Below, piece by piece: positions 8,508 through 10,277 of a DNA stretch of 10,277 nucleotides. Below the pieces are notes generated by a model. That model searched no databases and was not told where the DNA came from. It saw only the letters and a program-made list of their open reading frames with translations. Both the position numbers and the translations under genes were made by a program. This stretch comes from Hemicentrotus pulcherrimus (lineage: Eukaryota; Echinodermata; Echinoidea; Camarodonta; Strongylocentrotidae): NCBI GenBank assembly GCA_003118195.1, contig BEXV01001906.1, positions 43,115-53,391 of the forward strand. Reading direction: 5' to 3'. Within the stretch, counting starts at the first letter, position 1. The number at the start of each line of letters is the position of its first letter.

Positions 8508-8576
8508 AAGCTGCCACAGCCAGACTTCCGCCTCCTCACATCCACCTGACTCAGTACCTGCTCCCCACATCACAAC
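8508..8576 (-). CDS. HAAO: HAAO internal exon (EVWLWQL motif)
   Basis: A 69-nt exon of 23 codons, phase 0 at both ends. The acceptor has a clear pyrimidine tract (CCTTTTCTTGTCAG) directly before GTT, and the donor is GTAAGT (8507-8502). The peptide starts VVMWGAGTESGGCEEAE and ends VWLWQL, matching human QVIAYGQGSSEG...DVWLWQL. The VWLWQL core is a beta strand of the vestigial C-terminal cupin and is among the best conserved parts of the protein. The exon joins in frame to the exons at 9770-9918 and 7081-7172, where the next residues (EG) complete the family motif WLWQLEG. A transposon end lies only about 66 bp upstream of the acceptor. Confidence 0.93.
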
Positions 8577-8644
8577 CTGACAAGAAAAGGAAGAAAATGG
8601 TTAAACATTTTTAAAACACAAAATAAACACTATAAAAAGCACTA

Positions 8645-9176
8645 CCGTAATTAATGTTGTATTAACCGCCCCCGTGTATTAACCACACCCCTCTTTTTTG
8701 GCCTTTTGTGGACAGCGGGATACGAACCCGGGCCGACACATGTAGATTGGCATCCGAAGCCAGCGCCTTAGACCATGCGGCCATCGCGCACCGATGCCTT
8801 ACCCAGCAGTTTTTTGTAATGTATACATTAAAATGGATTCAAATGGCGACTTTGCGTGCTGGATCTTTCGCGGCAGGTCGTTAAACGGCCCCTTTTTTTA
8901 CTTTTGCAATGTTTTGGCACAAACTTAGATCAAGATCTATCGGCATATGTTGTTTTTGGAAGATTATTTTCGTCTTCATGTCAACAATGCAAGATAAAAT
9001 TGTCGGTAAAATGTGTGGAAATGTCCTGTACCATTCGTAGTCCTATATGTTTAAATTCGTGCTGGTTTTGACTTACTTTTTGTTTTGTTTTTGGGTGCAA
9101 CGTGTATACACCTCACCCCCGACTTTGACATTTTTTCGGCGTCAAAAAGGTGCGGTTTATACACCATTAATTACGG
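8645..9176. mobile_element. TA-flanked TIR element with embedded tRNA-like sequence, copy 2
   Basis: The left end is TA then CCGTAATTAATGTTGTATT; the right end, reverse complemented, is TA then CCGTAATTAATGGTGTATA. The body is clearly homologous to the element at 7661-8214 in the same orientation: shared blocks include GATCAAGATCTATCGGCA, TGTTGTTTTTGGAAGATT and ATGTGTGGAAATGTCCTGT. The terminal repeats, however, differ from those of copy 1 after the first CCGTA. A 71-codon open frame at 8856-9071 overlaps the shared body, but copy 1 has stops in the matching stretch, so it is unlikely to be coding. The left end lies about 66 bp upstream of a HAAO splice acceptor. Confidence 0.83.
8708..8791 (-). 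other. tRNA-like sequence (class II, Leu-like) in TIR element copy 2
   Basis: The minus strand reads GTGCGCGATGGCCGCATGG, then TCTAAGGCGC (A-box and D-arm region), a four-pair anticodon stem TGGC/GCCA enclosing TTCGGAT (anticodon position CGG), a long variable region, and a T arm with four pairs around TTCGTAT. It ends TGTCCAC, which pairs with the first three bases but not the rest of the acceptor stem. It is better preserved than the copy at 7735-7817, yet its anticodon does not suit its Leu-like body, which again points to a tRNA-derived relic. No T run follows it. Confidence 0.72.
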
Positions 9177-9178
9177 TA

Positions 9179-9769
9179 AATACTATGTCCTAATCTTTGA
9201 GAAAAGGGCTTTTGCGGTCTAGTAATAAAAACTTATATTTTTTCTGATTAAAGACCAGCCATGCAATATATGCAAGCCTACCGTTGAAAGAAGCTATCTT
9301 AGTTTTGATTTGTTATGCTGAACTTATACCAACAGGATTTGTAGCTGCTTTGTCATTCTTTCTACCGCTAGAGGCTGGTTCAGATAAGACGGGATAAACC
9401 ACCGCATCTTGTTTACGTGTAAATGAAAGCCAGCTGCGAACAACAAAGGTCCTTCGCATATTCACTAAACTCAGTGTTATATCATACAAGATATTGAAGC
9501 TTTGCTGTGTCATATCTGATCAAGGCATAAGTGTAAGATTTGGGATAGTAATGAAAAAACATGTTGGATTTATGAACACTCATTCTTAACAATACCACGC
9601 GCAGAATCCATGCACAATCTTAACCCTGAATTTTGCTGAGCTTCCATGATAATGTACTCAAGCATTCAAGGAATTTCTTTATACTGGATACCCATTTCCA
9701 TCATCTCAGTTGAGAGTGGCAAATGGACATAGTCTTGCTCTTGAATCTTGGACTATGAATGGTACTTAC
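9179..9769. other. Intronic sequence of HAAO, nothing recognised
   Basis: The donor-proximal part of the intron between the exons at 9770-9918 and 8508-8576. It holds a 66-codon minus-strand open frame (9313-9513) without recognisable motifs, and no repeat or RNA signature that I could see. Confidence 0.55.
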
Positions 9770-9918
9770 ACTGAACTGATTCTTGTCTCCAAACAGAGAC
9801 TTGGATCCCTTGGAGTTAATCTCCTCTCGATTCTTCTCCATCCATTCCTGAAGTTTGAAAGGTGCGTTTAGCTTCCTCTCCGTATCCACGGTGACCGGAG
9901 GATTCTCTGGAAGAGTTC
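9770..9918 (-). CDS. HAAO: HAAO internal exon, start of the C-terminal domain (partial gene)
   Basis: HAAO is the cytosolic Fe(II) dioxygenase that opens the ring of 3-hydroxyanthranilate to give aminocarboxymuconate semialdehyde, the precursor of quinolinate and NAD. On the minus strand this exon follows a pyrimidine-rich tract and AG (9920-9919) and ends before a GTAAGT donor (9769-9764). It is 149 nt: two bases of a split codon, then 49 codons, ending in phase 0. The peptide runs from TLPENPPVTVDTE through LQEWMEKNREEI to KSLFGDKNQFS. It aligns with the human segment containing EPP...LDAWLDSHHREL...LSLFGD; the SLFGD motif is a strong family marker. The iron ligands known from the family lie in the N-terminal cupin, encoded upstream of this exon outside the window. 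The open frame continues past both splice sites (9701-9937), but those extensions are intron. Identity is very likely; exon number is unknown. Confidence 0.92.
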
Positions 9919-9976
9919 CTATGAGAGAAGACAACAAAGGTTACAGAGAATTTCTAATTTTGGATATCCTAGAGCA

Positions 9977-10275
9977 GGGGGTGTTTCACAAAGATTCTAA
10001 GAAGAAATTAACTCTAAGTCAGACTTAAAAATTATGGAGAGCCATCTGTAGTCTTAAATTGAAATATATTCTAAAGCAGAAATTCAAGTATTTTAGACTT
10101 TTCATAAATTCCACATCAAGAGCATGAATTCTCCTTGATAATAGAAAATATGGATGATTTGAATCAACATTGTATGCCTTTAAAAAAGACTTTTACAAAA
10201 TATTTTTGAAGATGCTAACGGCTTTCCATAACTGTTAAGTCCAACTAAGGATCTTTTGAAACACCCCCCCCCCCC
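9977..10275. mobile_element. Short TIR element (MITE) ending in a C12 run at the window edge
   Basis: The left end is GGGGGTGTTTCACAAAGATT; the right end, reverse complemented, is a G run then GTGTTTCAAAAGATCCTTAG. Further inward both ends share GACTTAA, TTATGGA and AGCC in the same order, so the inverted repeats extend about 60 bp with a gap. The element is about 299 bp and has no coding capacity. The right border coincides with a run of 12 C two bases before the window end, so the target duplication cannot be checked. It starts 58 bp upstream (in HAAO sense) of the first base of the exon at 9770-9918. Confidence 0.78.
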
Positions 10276-10277
10276 AG

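Noticed and set aside
7735..8791. Functional tRNA genes at 7735-7817 and 8708-8791
   Set aside because: Acceptor stems do not pair over their length, one T loop is short, and both sit inside repeated elements; tRNA-derived relics fit better.
8856..9071. 71-codon frame inside TIR element copy 2 as a transposase remnant
   Set aside because: The homologous stretch of copy 1 is interrupted by stops and the peptide has no DDE or DNA-binding motif that I can identify.
10264..10277. C12 followed by AG as a plus-strand splice acceptor
   Set aside because: The C run is the end of a TIR element and the only gene here is on the minus strand.
1..10277. CRISPR array, bacterial operon or phage module
   Set aside because: No regularly spaced identical repeats, no ribosome-binding sites with long ORFs, and clear spliced eukaryotic coding exons.

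Overview
The window is eukaryotic genomic DNA. It is AT-rich, has no prokaryote-style gene packing, and carries short exons with canonical GT/AG boundaries separated by introns full of small transposons. The only confidently identified gene is the 3' half of HAAO (3-hydroxyanthranilate 3,4-dioxygenase, kynurenine-to-NAD pathway). It lies on the minus strand as four consecutive coding exons: 9770-9918, 8508-8576, 7081-7172 and 4127-4223 (the last with the stop codon). All joins keep frame (phases 0, 0, 2), and the resulting 134-residue C-terminus aligns along its length with the C-terminal half of animal HAAO. The 5' exons, which carry the catalytic metal-binding cupin, lie beyond position 10277. 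The protein and the repeat types suggest a marine invertebrate, perhaps an echinoderm or another invertebrate deuterostome; this is inference.

Layout. 1-480: two diverged copies of a dispersed repeat. 480-2100: AT-rich sequence with no recognised gene. 2147-2296: a short protein-like ORF of unknown origin. 2596-3190: a possible LTR-retroelement remnant with a perfect 9-bp hairpin. 3190-4126: sequence downstream of the HAAO stop, holding a roughly 190-bp tandem duplication (3741-4106) and a candidate poly(A) signal. 4224-7080: the last HAAO intron, with a TTAA-flanked terminal-inverted-repeat (TIR) element (4289-5586) into which a non-LTR retrotransposon fragment is nested, an 11-bp perfect hairpin (5911-5938) and a TIR element full of TTTTCGCG motifs (6438-6862). 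7173-8507 and 8577-9769: two introns, each holding one copy, in the same orientation, of a TA-flanked TIR element with an embedded class II tRNA-like sequence. 9977-10275: a further short TIR element ending in a C12 run at the window edge.

The main points of interest are the composite TIR/tRNA-like family, whose two copies have different terminal sequences that still match within each copy; the transposon ends lying about 57-66 bp upstream of three of the four HAAO splice acceptors; and the iterated TTTTCGCG element. No CRISPR array, operon or complete new gene system is visible. Calls rest on reading the sequence by eye, without database searches.
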